Of a stretch of DNA of 64,000 nucleotides, positions 25,369-32,678 are shown piece after piece. How positions within the stretch are numbered: position 1 is the first letter of the stretch; each line of letters begins with the position of its first letter. Under the pieces are notes generated by a model, which saw nothing but the letters and a program-made list of their open reading frames with translations, had not been told where the DNA came from and ran no database searches. The DNA comes from CADEED01 sp041395625 (GTDB taxonomy: Bacteria; Pseudomonadota; Gammaproteobacteria; Steroidobacterales; Steroidobacteraceae). The stretch lies in assembly GCA_041395625.1 (NCBI GenBank), contig JAWLAE010000001.1, forward strand, positions 620,001-684,000, read 5' to 3'. The position numbers and the translations under genes are program-made.

Positions 25369-26703
25369 ATGCGTATTACGATTTTTGGTTCTGGTTACGT
25401 GGGTCTTGTCACGGGCGCCTGCTTTGCGGACGCGGGCAATGACGTGCTGTGCGTCGATGTCGACGCGGGTAAGATCGAGCGCCTGAAGCAGGGCGAGATC
25501 CCTATCCATGAACCCGGCCTCGAGGATGTCATCAAGCGCAACATCGAGGCGGGCCGCATCCACTTCACGACCTCGGCAGAAGAGGGCGTAGCGCATGGCC
25601 TGTTCCAACTGATCGCGGTCGGCACGCCGCCGGACGAGGACGGCTCGGCCGACCTCAAGTACGTGCTGGCGGTCGGGCGCTCGATCGGCGAGCACATGAG
25701 CGAGTACAAAGTCGTGGTCACCAAGTCGACAGTGCCGGTGGGGACCAGCGACAAGGTGCGTGCGGCGGTCGATGCGACGCTCAAGGGGCGCAAGGCATCG
25801 ATCGAATTCGACGTGGTGTCCAATCCCGAGTTTCTCAAGGAAGGCGCTGCGATCCAGGACTTCATGCGTCCGGACCGGGTGGTCATCGGTACTGACAATC
25901 CGCGCGTCGTCGAGCTGATGCGCGCTCTCTACGATCCTTTCACGCGCAACCGCGAGCGCTTGATCGTCATGGACGTGCGGTCGTCCGAACTGACCAAGTA
26001 CGCGGCCAATGCGATGCTCGCCACCAAGATCAGCTTCATGAACGAACTGGCGAATATCGCGGAGCGCGTCGGCGCGGATATCGAGCACGTGCGCATCGGC
26101 ATTGGTAGCGATCCGCGCATCGGCTATCAGTTCATCTACCCCGGCGTGGGTTATGGTGGCTCGTGCTTTCCCAAGGATGTACGGGCGCTGCGGCGGTCGG
26201 CGAATGACGTCGGCTATCCGGCCAGAATTCTGGCGGCCGTCGAAGACGTCAACGATGCGCAGAAGGAAGTGCTGTTCGCCAAGATCCTGAAGCACTTCGG
26301 CGGCAAGCTGCGTGGCAAGTCGTTCGCGATCTGGGGCCTGGCATTCAAGCCCAAGACCGACGATCTGCGCGAAGCACCAAGTCGCGTGCTGATCGAAAAG
26401 CTATGGGAGGCGGGGGCCGACGTGCGGGCCTACGATCCGGCGGCGATGCCCGAAATGCGCCGTATCTACGGCGAGCGTCCTGATCTCACGCTGTGCGCAC
26501 AGGCGCTGCAGACGCTGACGGGCGCCGATGCGCTCGTGATCGTGACGGAATGGCAAGAGTTCCGCAGTCCGGATTTCGACGCGCTGCGCAAGTCACTCAA
26601 AGCCCCCGTCATTTTCGACGGCCGCAATCTCTACGATCCGGCGCTGCTCAGGCAGCAGGGCTTCCAGTACTACGCGGTGGGACGCGGGTTGCGCGCGGGT
26701 TGA
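25369..26703 (+). CDS. ugd: UDP-glucose 6-dehydrogenase
   Basis: A 444-residue enzyme oxidising UDP-glucose to UDP-glucuronate with 2 NAD+. The N-terminal Rossmann fold is MRITIFGSGYVGLVTGACFA, TKSTVPVGTSDKV follows, and the catalytic cysteine is near residue 266 in GVGYGGSCFPKDVRAL. The C-terminal UDP-binding domain starts near AIWGLAFKPKTDDLREAPS. It lies 12 bases after the dehydratase gene, so is probably co-transcribed. It supplies uronic acid for the polymer, which matters for interpreting the AsnB-type gene. The -35 box of the downstream toxin-antitoxin promoter overlaps its stop codon. Confidence 0.97.
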   Translation: MRITIFGSGYVGLVTGACFADAGNDVLCVDVDAGKIERLKQGEIPIHEPGLEDVIKRNIEAGRIHFTTSAEEGVAHGLFQLIAVGTPPDEDGSADLKYVLAVGRSIGEHMSEYKVVVTKSTVPVGTSDKVRAAVDATLKGRKASIEFDVVSNPEFLKEGAAIQDFMRPDRVVIGTDNPRVVELMRALYDPFTRNRERLIVMDVRSSELTKYAANAMLATKISFMNELANIAERVGADIEHVRIGIGSDPRIGYQFIYPGVGYGGSCFPKDVRALRRSANDVGYPARILAAVEDVNDAQKEVLFAKILKHFGGKLRGKSFAIWGLAFKPKTDDLREAPSRVLIEKLWEAGADVRAYDPAAMPEMRRIYGERPDLTLCAQALQTLTGADALVIVTEWQEFRSPDFDALRKSLKAPVIFDGRNLYDPALLRQQGFQYYAVGRGLRAG

Positions 26704-26728
26704 CCAGGTCGTCGTATGGAACCATAAT
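26700..26728 (+). promoter_or_regulatory. Sigma-70-type promoter of the fitAB/vapBC module
   Basis: TTGACC at 26700-26705 and CATAAT at 26723-26728 are separated by exactly 17 bases. The first overlaps the ugd stop codon, and the second lies inside the 21-base palindrome listed next. The antitoxin ATG is 27 bases after the -10 element. Confidence 0.75.
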
Positions 26729-26736
26729 GGTTCCAT
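26716..26736. promoter_or_regulatory. Perfect inverted-repeat operator (10-1-10) before the FitA-like antitoxin
   Basis: Left arm ATGGAACCAT (26716-26725) and right arm ATGGTTCCAT (26727-26736) are perfect reverse complements around a single A. It covers the -10 box. RHH antitoxins of the FitA/VapB type bind such repeats to repress their own operon, so this is very likely the autoregulatory operator. Confidence 0.8.
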
Positions 26737-26754
26737 CGCAACCGGTACGGTGCC

Positions 26755-27000
26755 ATGTCGACGACCATCACTCTGAAAGGCATCCCCAGAGATGTCTACG
26801 ACCAACTCAAGGCCTCCGCAGTAGCTAACCGCCGCAGCCTCAATAGTGAGGCGATCGCGTGTCTGGAAACCGTGCTGTTGCCGAAGAAGATCACGGCGTT
26901 GGAGCATGTCTCCCATGCGCGAGCCTTGCGAGCAACGTTGAAGAGCGGCGCGTTCAAGTCGACCGACATCACGCGCTTCAAGCGAGCGGAACGTGCGTGA
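26755..27000 (+). CDS. FitA/VapB-like ribbon-helix-helix antitoxin
   Basis: An 81-residue protein. The N-terminal strand and helices STTITLKGIPRDVYDQLKAS and AVANRRSLNSEAIACLE form a standard RHH DNA-binding motif of the FitA type. The C-terminal tail (about 45-81), basic and with several hydrophobic residues, would wrap the PIN toxin. It sits directly behind a strong promoter and a perfect inverted repeat, and its end overlaps the toxin gene by 4 bases (GTGA). Antitoxin role and autorepression are inferred from family and layout. Confidence 0.9.
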   Translation: MSTTITLKGIPRDVYDQLKASAVANRRSLNSEAIACLETVLLPKKITALEHVSHARALRATLKSGAFKSTDITRFKRAERA

Positions 27001-27386
27001 TCGTCGCGGATGTCAATCTAGTCGCGTATCTTTATCTTCCCAATCAGTTCAGCGAGCGCGCCGAGGAGCGGCTGCTTGCGGATTCCGATTGGGCGGTGCC
27101 CCGACTATGGCGTAGCGAGTTCCGCAATATCCTGGCGACGTACATGCGCCTGGGTTCGCTGTCGCTGGAGACGGCCACATCGATATATGCCAGTGCGGCA
27201 GCACTCCTTGCTGACAACGAGCACGACGTCGTCGCAGCGGCTGTCCTTCGGTTGGCCAAGCACAGCCGGTGTTCCGCGTACGATTGTGAGTATGTTGCCT
27301 TGGCCGAGTTTCTGGACGTAAAGCTTGTGACGGCGGATTCGAAGCTTCGCAAAGCATTTCCGGATCGCGTTATCGCGTTTCCCTAA
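26997..27386 (+). CDS. VapC/FitB-like PIN-domain ribonuclease toxin
   Basis: A 129-residue PIN domain starting at GTG in the GTGA overlap. The four acidic metal-binding residues are visible: Asp5 (MIVADVNLVAYLYLP), Glu41 (WRSEFRNIL), Asp96 (SAYDCEYVALAE) and Asp114 (LVTADSKLRKAFP). VapC toxins cleave tRNA or rRNA when freed from the antitoxin. The frame is open back to 26859, but that would lie inside the antitoxin. Its stop codon overlaps that of the convergent gene by 4 bases. Confidence 0.92.
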   Translation: MIVADVNLVAYLYLPNQFSERAEERLLADSDWAVPRLWRSEFRNILATYMRLGSLSLETATSIYASAAALLADNEHDVVAAAVLRLAKHSRCSAYDCEYVALAEFLDVKLVTADSKLRKAFPDRVIAFP

Positions 27387-28693
27387 GCTACCAAATCGAG
27401 GCTCAGACTCATCCGGAACGACCCGCTGGACGTCGCGTCGTATTGCGCCATCGCCGTCACGCTCAGCTTTGACTCCGCCACTTCGACCGGCGCTGCCTCG
27501 ATGACTTGTTCCAGCGACGCATCGACTACCTGCTCCAGGACACCAATGGCGCCATCGGTTGTCGCGGGCTCGCTGGATTCGCTCACCCCCGGTTGCGTCA
27601 CCGGATCGCTGGCGTCGGCCGCGCTCGTGTCCTGCTCGACCTCGGCCACGTCCGATTCATCGGCCAGCGCCTGCACGGCCTGGAAGAACAATTGCAGCTT
27701 GAAGCTCGCGCTGAACTCGAGCCGCGGCTTGGCGTTGTCCGCAACTTCATTGCGGGGTCCACTGGCTTGGTCGAGACTGATCTCGAGTGCGTCGAACAAG
27801 CGTGCCAGGAAATCGCCGATTGTCTTGCCGATGGCATTGAAAGCCGGTGGTGTGGCCGCGGTCGGCGCGGCCACGGTCGGCTCAGGTGCCGCGGCAACAG
27901 CCGGTGCCGTCGTTGCGACGGGTGCCGCGGGCTTCGCGGCGGCAGTCGGCGTTACGACAAGCGCCGGCTTGGTGTCGGTAGATTTCGTGACTGGTGTGGC
28001 TACCGCCGCCGTGGCGGGCTTTTTCACTGCGGGGCTGGCTGCAGGCGCGGGAGCTTCCCTCGGCGTGGCGGCCTCGGCGGGCGCTGCCGGTGCTGCCGGT
28101 GCGGCTTGCACAGCCGGCGCCGCCTCTCGAGGACCGCTGGTCCGCTCGCGGTGGCGCAGCTTCAGGGCAAATGACGCCAACTGGGCCGGATCGAGTTCGA
28201 GTTCGGCAGCGGCCGCGAACGCCTTCTGCACGTCGCCGTTGAAGAAGTCACGTGCCAGCGTCTCCACCTTGTCGACGATCGACTGGATGGCGGCGCGCTC
28301 GTCGGCATTGATGTCGCCCTTGATGCGCACCGACAGCTTCGTCTGACTGCTGATCGAACGCGAGGCAGCATCGTCGGCACCGCCGGCTTCGGACTTGGTG
28401 ACGGTCCGGCTTGTTAGCTTGATCTTGACGATATCGCCTTCCTGCGTGCGAAAGGTCAATGAAGCCTTGTCCTCCACTGCCCGGCGCACGGCCTGCGCGA
28501 CGAGGTCGGAACTCGCTGCATCGGCGGCGCGCGCCGCAGCTTGCTGCGCGACATTCAAGCTGACTGACTTACTCGTCGTGAAATCGCTCGGCCGATCATC
28601 CTGGGCAGGCTCGGGATTGCGATTGGCACTGGCAGCAGCCACCGTTGGACGCTCCGGCAGATAGGCCGGCAGGTTGGAACTGATCGCGATCAT
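27383..28693 (-). CDS. DUF5610-like protein with long Ala/Pro-rich linker
   Basis: About 436 residues from the ATG at 28693, which has GGGGAG about 7 bases upstream; an in-frame ATG at 28738 is less likely. There are three parts. The N-terminal domain (to about residue 195) contains SVRIKGDINADERAAIQSIV and ETLARDFFNGDVQKAFAAAA, resembling DUF5610. A low-complexity linker of about 100 residues rich in Ala, Pro, Val and Thr follows, then a C-terminal domain ending SGSFRMSLSLDLVA. No signal peptide or membrane segment is seen. Function is unknown; related proteins occur in many gammaproteobacteria. Orientation is opposite to the surrounding genes. Confidence 0.75.
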   Translation of the reverse strand: MIAISSNLPAYLPERPTVAAASANRNPEPAQDDRPSDFTTSKSVSLNVAQQAAARAADAASSDLVAQAVRRAVEDKASLTFRTQEGDIVKIKLTSRTVTKSEAGGADDAASRSISSQTKLSVRIKGDINADERAAIQSIVDKVETLARDFFNGDVQKAFAAAAELELDPAQLASFALKLRHRERTSGPREAAPAVQAAPAAPAAPAEAATPREAPAPAASPAVKKPATAAVATPVTKSTDTKPALVVTPTAAAKPAAPVATTAPAVAAAPEPTVAAPTAATPPAFNAIGKTIGDFLARLFDALEISLDQASGPRNEVADNAKPRLEFSASFKLQLFFQAVQALADESDVAEVEQDTSAADASDPVTQPGVSESSEPATTDGAIGVLEQVVDASLEQVIEAAPVEVAESKLSVTAMAQYDATSSGSFRMSLSLDLVA

Positions 28694-28842
28694 GAGGCGC
28701 TCCCCGAGCAGGTTGACTGTGCCCGTCAACGGCCCCATTCGGGGAGGCTTTAGTCAAATGGCGAACGTCAGCCGGATTTCGTGACGCGGCGCACGGCGCT
28801 AGCCGCGGGCTTGCCTGCCGCCCACTTGCGGGTTTAACATTC

Positions 28843-28857
28843 GTTATAACAAAGGAG
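28843..28857 (+). promoter_or_regulatory. Palindrome GTTATAAC beside the ribosome-binding site of the AbrB-like antitoxin
   Basis: GTTATAAC (28843-28850) is a perfect 8-base palindrome and could include a -10 like TATAAC. AAAGGAG (28851-28857) follows directly, 7 bases before the ATG at 28865. An autoregulating AbrB-type antitoxin bound here could block both transcription and translation. This is inferred from position only. Confidence 0.35.
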
Positions 28858-28864
28858 CCTGGCC

Positions 28865-29089
28865 ATGAAACTGAAAATCACGACAGTCGGCAATTCGGCC
28901 GGCGTAATCCTGCCCAAGGAGCTGCTGGCGCGCTTGCGCGTCGAGAAGGGCGATTCCCTGTACGCAGCGGAACTGCCGGATGGCATCAAGCTGACGCCGT
29001 TCGATCCCGAGCTCGCGGCGCAGATGGAAGTGGCGGAGCGGGTGATGCGCGAGCGGCGCGTTCTGCTGCAAAAACTCGCGGGGAGCTGA
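28865..29089 (+). CDS. AbrB/MazE/SpoVT-type antitoxin
   Basis: A 74-residue swapped-hairpin AbrB domain: MKLKITTVGNSAGVILPKEL, then LLARLRVEKGDSLYAAEL and PDGIKLTPFDPE. The GNSxGVxLPKE pattern is the family hallmark. The C-terminal helix (AAQMEVAERVMRERRVLLQK) would bind the toxin. It has a strong AAAGGAG ribosome-binding site and ends 2 bases before the Doc-like toxin gene, so the two are co-translated. By family it neutralises the toxin and represses its own promoter. Confidence 0.93.
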   Translation: MKLKITTVGNSAGVILPKELLARLRVEKGDSLYAAELPDGIKLTPFDPELAAQMEVAERVMRERRVLLQKLAGS

Positions 29090-29091
29090 TC

Positions 29092-29523
29092 ATGATCGTC
29101 TGGATCGAAAAGGCCCTCGTGTTGGCCATCCATGATCGCCAACTTGCCGAGCACGGCGGTAGCTCGGGTGTTCGCGACGAAACGCTACTGCTGTCGGCGC
29201 TCGCACGACCGCAGCAACTCTATGCTTATGGCGATCCTGCGCCCGATCTCGCAGACCTTGCGGCCAGTCTGGCATTTGGTTTGGCGCGCAACCATCCGTT
29301 TGTCGATGGCAACAAGCGTACAGCAGCCGTTGCGTGCGAGACTTTCATCACGCTCAACGGGGTGGCGCTCATGGCTAACGACCTGGAGCTGTATCAGCGG
29401 TATCTCGCACTGGCCGAAGGCAAGCTGTCCGACCAGGAATTCGCGGCATTCTTGCGCGAGCATCTGCGCGGCGGACCGGCGGGGGAGGTGCACGAGCCAC
29501 GCGCCGCTTACGCCGTCCGTTGA
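29092..29523 (+). CDS. doc: Doc-type toxin of the Fic family
   Basis: A 143-residue protein with the Fic fold. The core motif at about 68-77 is HPFVDGNKRT, the Doc form in which the Fic GNGR is replaced by GNKR. In phage P1 Doc this motif phosphorylates EF-Tu and stops translation. The N-terminal IEKALVLAIHDRQLAEHGGS and VRDETLLLSALARPQQL match the death-on-curing family. Usual partners are Phd antitoxins, but here the partner is an AbrB-type protein. The extended C-terminus after residue 120 has no known role. Confidence 0.93.
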   Translation: MIVWIEKALVLAIHDRQLAEHGGSSGVRDETLLLSALARPQQLYAYGDPAPDLADLAASLAFGLARNHPFVDGNKRTAAVACETFITLNGVALMANDLELYQRYLALAEGKLSDQEFAAFLREHLRGGPAGEVHEPRAAYAVR

Positions 29524-29654
29524 GAGCTACGTCACATCGCGCGATCGCGGCTGCGGTGCGTGGCGGCCAGTGTACGATCTGAGTTTGAACGGTTCGCAGT
29601 TTGTCACCTGAGAACGCGCCTCGAGCCGCAGAAAGCAGGTACGATTCGGGCACT

Positions 29655-31076
29655 ATGCGTCTCGTACCCGTCATTCTGTCCGGCGGCGCCGGCACCCGTC
29701 TGTGGCCCCTCTCTCGGGAGCTGCACCCCAAACAATTGCTGGCGCTGACCAGCCATCGCACCATGATCCAGGAGACTGCGCTCAGAACGCGTGGTTTGGA
29801 TGCAGCGGCGCCGGTGGTGGTGTGCAACGAACAGCATCGATTCATGGTGGCGGAACAATTGCGCCAGCAGGGCGTCACGCCGTCGGCCATCGTGCTCGAG
29901 CCGGTCGGTCGCAATACCGCGCCGGCGATCGCCCTGGCGGCCCATGCAGCCATCGCGGCGCGCGCCGAAGATTGTATCTTGTTAGTGTTGCCGGCCGATC
30001 ATGTGATCCGCGATTTGGACGCGTTCCAGGCGGCGGTCAAGGCCGCCTTGCCGGCGGCGCAGGCTGGCAAGCTCGTCGCCTTCGGGGTCGTGGCGCGGCA
30101 ACCTGAGACGGGCTATGGCTATATCCGTCGAGGTGCCAGCCAGGGCGATGTCTGGCCAATCGCTGAGTTCGTCGAAAAGCCGTCGCTCGACAAAGCCAGA
30201 CAGTTCGTCGAGAGCGGTGACTACTTCTGGAACAGCGGCATGTTCATGTTCGGTGCGCGGCGTTATCTCGACGAGCTCGCCAAGCATGCCGCCGACATAG
30301 CCACGGTCAGTCGCAAGGCGAGCGACGCCGCCAAGCGTGACCTCGACTTCGTTCGAGTGGACCCGGCGATCTTCGAGCAGTGCCGTAGTGATTCGATCGA
30401 CTACGCGGTCATGGAAAAGACTGGCGATGCGGTGATGGTGCCGCTGGATGCCGGCTGGAGCGACGTGGGCTCTTGGTCGTCGCTGCACGAGGCGGTTACG
30501 CAGGATACCAGCGGCAATGTGCAGCATGGCGACGTGCTGCTGGAGGACACGACGGGCAGCTACGTGTATGCCGAGAGTCGGCTCGTTGCTGCGATTGGGC
30601 TCAAAGACCACGTGATCGTCGAGACCAAAGACGCGGTGATGGTGGCGCCCAAGAACCGGGTGCAGGATGTGAAGAAGCTCGTCACACGGTTGAAGGACTC
30701 GGGCCGCTACGAGCATTCGTTGCATCGCGAGGTGCATCGGCCGTGGGGCAGCTACGACAGCATCGAGAACGGCGAGCGCTACCAGGTGAAGCGCCTGTCG
30801 GTGAAGCCGGGTGCCATCATGTCGTTGCAGATGCATCATCATCGCGCCGAACACTGGATCGTCGTGTCGGGGACCGCGCGCATCACGCGCAACGACGAAG
30901 TGTTCCTGCTGTCGGAGAACGAGAGTACGTATATCCCGATAGGTGCCAAGCACCGCATCGAGAATCCGGGCAAGGTGCCACTACACATGATCGAAGTGCA
31001 ATCGGGCAGCTATCTCGGCGAGGACGATATCGTAAGATTCGAGGATCGCTATGGCCGCGAAGGAACCAACAAGTGA
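29655..31076 (+). CDS. manC: Bifunctional mannose-1-phosphate guanylyltransferase / mannose-6-phosphate isomerase
   Basis: About 473 residues from the ATG at 29655, which begins directly with the nucleotidyltransferase motif VPVILSGGAGTRLWPLSREL followed by HPKQLLAL. FVEKPSLDKA is the second GMP-domain signature. The C-terminal cupin isomerase domain carries RPWGSYDSIENGERYQVKR, the QMHHHRAEHWIVVSGTA metal-ligand block and the tail PIGAKHRIENPGKVPLHMIE. It converts fructose-6-phosphate to mannose-6-phosphate and mannose-1-phosphate to GDP-mannose, working with ManB encoded next. An upstream ATG at 29601 adds 18 residues outside the family. It overlaps manB by 4 bases (GTGA). Confidence 0.96.
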   Translation: MRLVPVILSGGAGTRLWPLSRELHPKQLLALTSHRTMIQETALRTRGLDAAAPVVVCNEQHRFMVAEQLRQQGVTPSAIVLEPVGRNTAPAIALAAHAAIAARAEDCILLVLPADHVIRDLDAFQAAVKAALPAAQAGKLVAFGVVARQPETGYGYIRRGASQGDVWPIAEFVEKPSLDKARQFVESGDYFWNSGMFMFGARRYLDELAKHAADIATVSRKASDAAKRDLDFVRVDPAIFEQCRSDSIDYAVMEKTGDAVMVPLDAGWSDVGSWSSLHEAVTQDTSGNVQHGDVLLEDTTGSYVYAESRLVAAIGLKDHVIVETKDAVMVAPKNRVQDVKKLVTRLKDSGRYEHSLHREVHRPWGSYDSIENGERYQVKRLSVKPGAIMSLQMHHHRAEHWIVVSGTARITRNDEVFLLSENESTYIPIGAKHRIENPGKVPLHMIEVQSGSYLGEDDIVRFEDRYGREGTNK

Positions 31077-32455
31077 TCAATCTCGATGCGTTCAAGGCCT
31101 ACGACATCCGCGGCCGGATTCCGGATGAGATCAATGCCGATCTGGTGTATCAGATCGGCCGGGCCTACGCAGCCTTCCTGCGGCCGAAGCGCGTCGCAGT
31201 CGGTCGCGATATTCGCCTCACGAGCCAGGAGCTCGCGCAGGCGCTGACGCGCGGCCTGACCGAGTCGGGAGTCGATGTCGTCGACATAGGCTTGTGCGGC
31301 ACGGAGGGCGTGTATTTCGCGACGTTCGCCCGCGAGCTCGACGGCGGCATCATGGTGACGGCGAGTCACAATCCGCCGGATTACAACGGGTTGAAGCTGG
31401 TGCGGGAGAAGTCCAAGCCGATCGGCTCGGATACGGGCTTGAAGGACATCGCCGCCATGATCGCGAACGGCAGCTTGCCGCCGTTTGCCAAGCCGGCGGG
31501 CCGGGTCAGTCAAGTCGATATTTCGAACGAGTATGTCGAACACCTGCTGAGCTACATCGATCTCGGCAAGTTGCGCAAGCTCAAAGTCGTAGTCGATGCG
31601 GGCAACGGCGGCGCGGGGCTCACGGTGGATAAACTCGCGCCGCACCTGCCGTTCGAATTCATCAAAGTGCGACACGAGCCGGATGGCACCTTTCCGCAGG
31701 GCGTGCCGAATCCGATGCTGGAAGAGAATCGTGGGCCGACGCTCGAGGCGCTGAAGCGTTCGGGTGCGGATGTAGCGATCGCTTGGGATGGCGACTACGA
31801 TCGGTGCTTCTTCTACGATGAGCACGGTACCTTCATCGAGGGCTACTACATCGTCGGCTTGTTAGCGGAGCCGTTTCTGAAGCGCTTTCCAGGTGCGAAA
31901 ATCGTTTATGACCCGCGGCTCACGTGGAACACGGTCGAGACGGTGAAGAGCCTGGGCGGGGTGCCGGTGATGAGCAAATCCGGTCATGCCTTCATCAAGC
32001 AGAAAATGCGCGAGGTGGACGGCGTCTATGGCGGCGAGATGAGTGCGCACCATTATTTCCGCGATTTCTCGTATTGCGACAGCGGCATGATTCCATGGCT
32101 GCTGGTGCTGGAGCAGATCTGCGCGAGCGGCAAGTCTTTGTCCGAGCTGGTAGGCGCGCGCATGCGGGCGTTTCCGGCCAGCGGCGAGATCAATCGCAAA
32201 TTGCCGGATGCCAAGAAAGTACTGGCGGCCGCTGAGGCCAAGTACGCGGCGGGCGCTGTGCTGGTCGATCACACGGATGGGCTGTCGATCGATTTCAAGG
32301 ACTGGCGCTTCAATGTGCGCGCCTCGAACACCGAGCCGCTGGTACGGCTCAATGTCGAGTCGCGCGGCGACGCGGCACTGATGCAGGCGAAGACCGCCGA
32401 GCTGCTGGCATTTCTCGATACGCTGGGGGCGCAGAAGCCGCCTGCTCATGGCTGA
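31073..32455 (+). CDS. manB: Phosphomannomutase (or phosphomannomutase/phosphoglucomutase)
   Basis: A 460-residue alpha-D-phosphohexomutase from GTG at 31073. The start INLDAFKAYDIRGRIPDE is typical of CpsG/AlgC. The phosphoserine loop is VTASHNPPDYNGLK, the metal loop IAWDGDYDRCFFYDE (DxDxDR) and the phosphate-binding tail RASNTEPLVRLNVESRG. It interconverts mannose-6-phosphate and mannose-1-phosphate for GDP-mannose synthesis, and AlgC-type members also act on glucose phosphates. The GTGA overlap with manC shows coupling. It overlaps the next small gene by 8 bases. Confidence 0.95.
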   Translation: MINLDAFKAYDIRGRIPDEINADLVYQIGRAYAAFLRPKRVAVGRDIRLTSQELAQALTRGLTESGVDVVDIGLCGTEGVYFATFARELDGGIMVTASHNPPDYNGLKLVREKSKPIGSDTGLKDIAAMIANGSLPPFAKPAGRVSQVDISNEYVEHLLSYIDLGKLRKLKVVVDAGNGGAGLTVDKLAPHLPFEFIKVRHEPDGTFPQGVPNPMLEENRGPTLEALKRSGADVAIAWDGDYDRCFFYDEHGTFIEGYYIVGLLAEPFLKRFPGAKIVYDPRLTWNTVETVKSLGGVPVMSKSGHAFIKQKMREVDGVYGGEMSAHHYFRDFSYCDSGMIPWLLVLEQICASGKSLSELVGARMRAFPASGEINRKLPDAKKVLAAAEAKYAAGAVLVDHTDGLSIDFKDWRFNVRASNTEPLVRLNVESRGDAALMQAKTAELLAFLDTLGAQKPPAHG

Positions 32456-32678
32456 CGATCTCGAGCAGCAGTTGGCCGCGGCAACCGCCGCGCTGGCGGA
32501 GCTGCAAGGCTTCACGCACGTGACGACCGAGACAGCCGCACGCATTGCAGTGGGTGCGACGCATGCGGTTCGCGCAGTACGCGCCGCGGTGGTGGCGAGC
32601 CAGTTCGATATCGAGCCCGCTCACTTCCAACTCGAACTCGAGCGACTGGCTGATTCCGACGCGGACCCCGGCAAGTGA
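32448..32678 (+). CDS. Small acidic protein coupled to an amidase; possible AtzG/GatC-like adaptor
   Basis: A 76-residue protein of helical, Ala-rich composition (DDLEQQLAAATAALAEL, then TAARIAVGATHAVRAVRAAV) ending FDIEPAHFQLELERLADS. It overlaps manB by 8 bases and the amidase gene by 4 (GTGA), so it is surely translated with them. In AtzE and GatA systems a small protein of this size (AtzG/DUF4089 or GatC) wraps the amidase and is encoded just before it. The tail FDIEPAHF resembles that group, but I cannot confirm homology. No other function is evident. Confidence 0.65.
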   Translation: MADDLEQQLAAATAALAELQGFTHVTTETAARIAVGATHAVRAVRAAVVASQFDIEPAHFQLELERLADSDADPGK

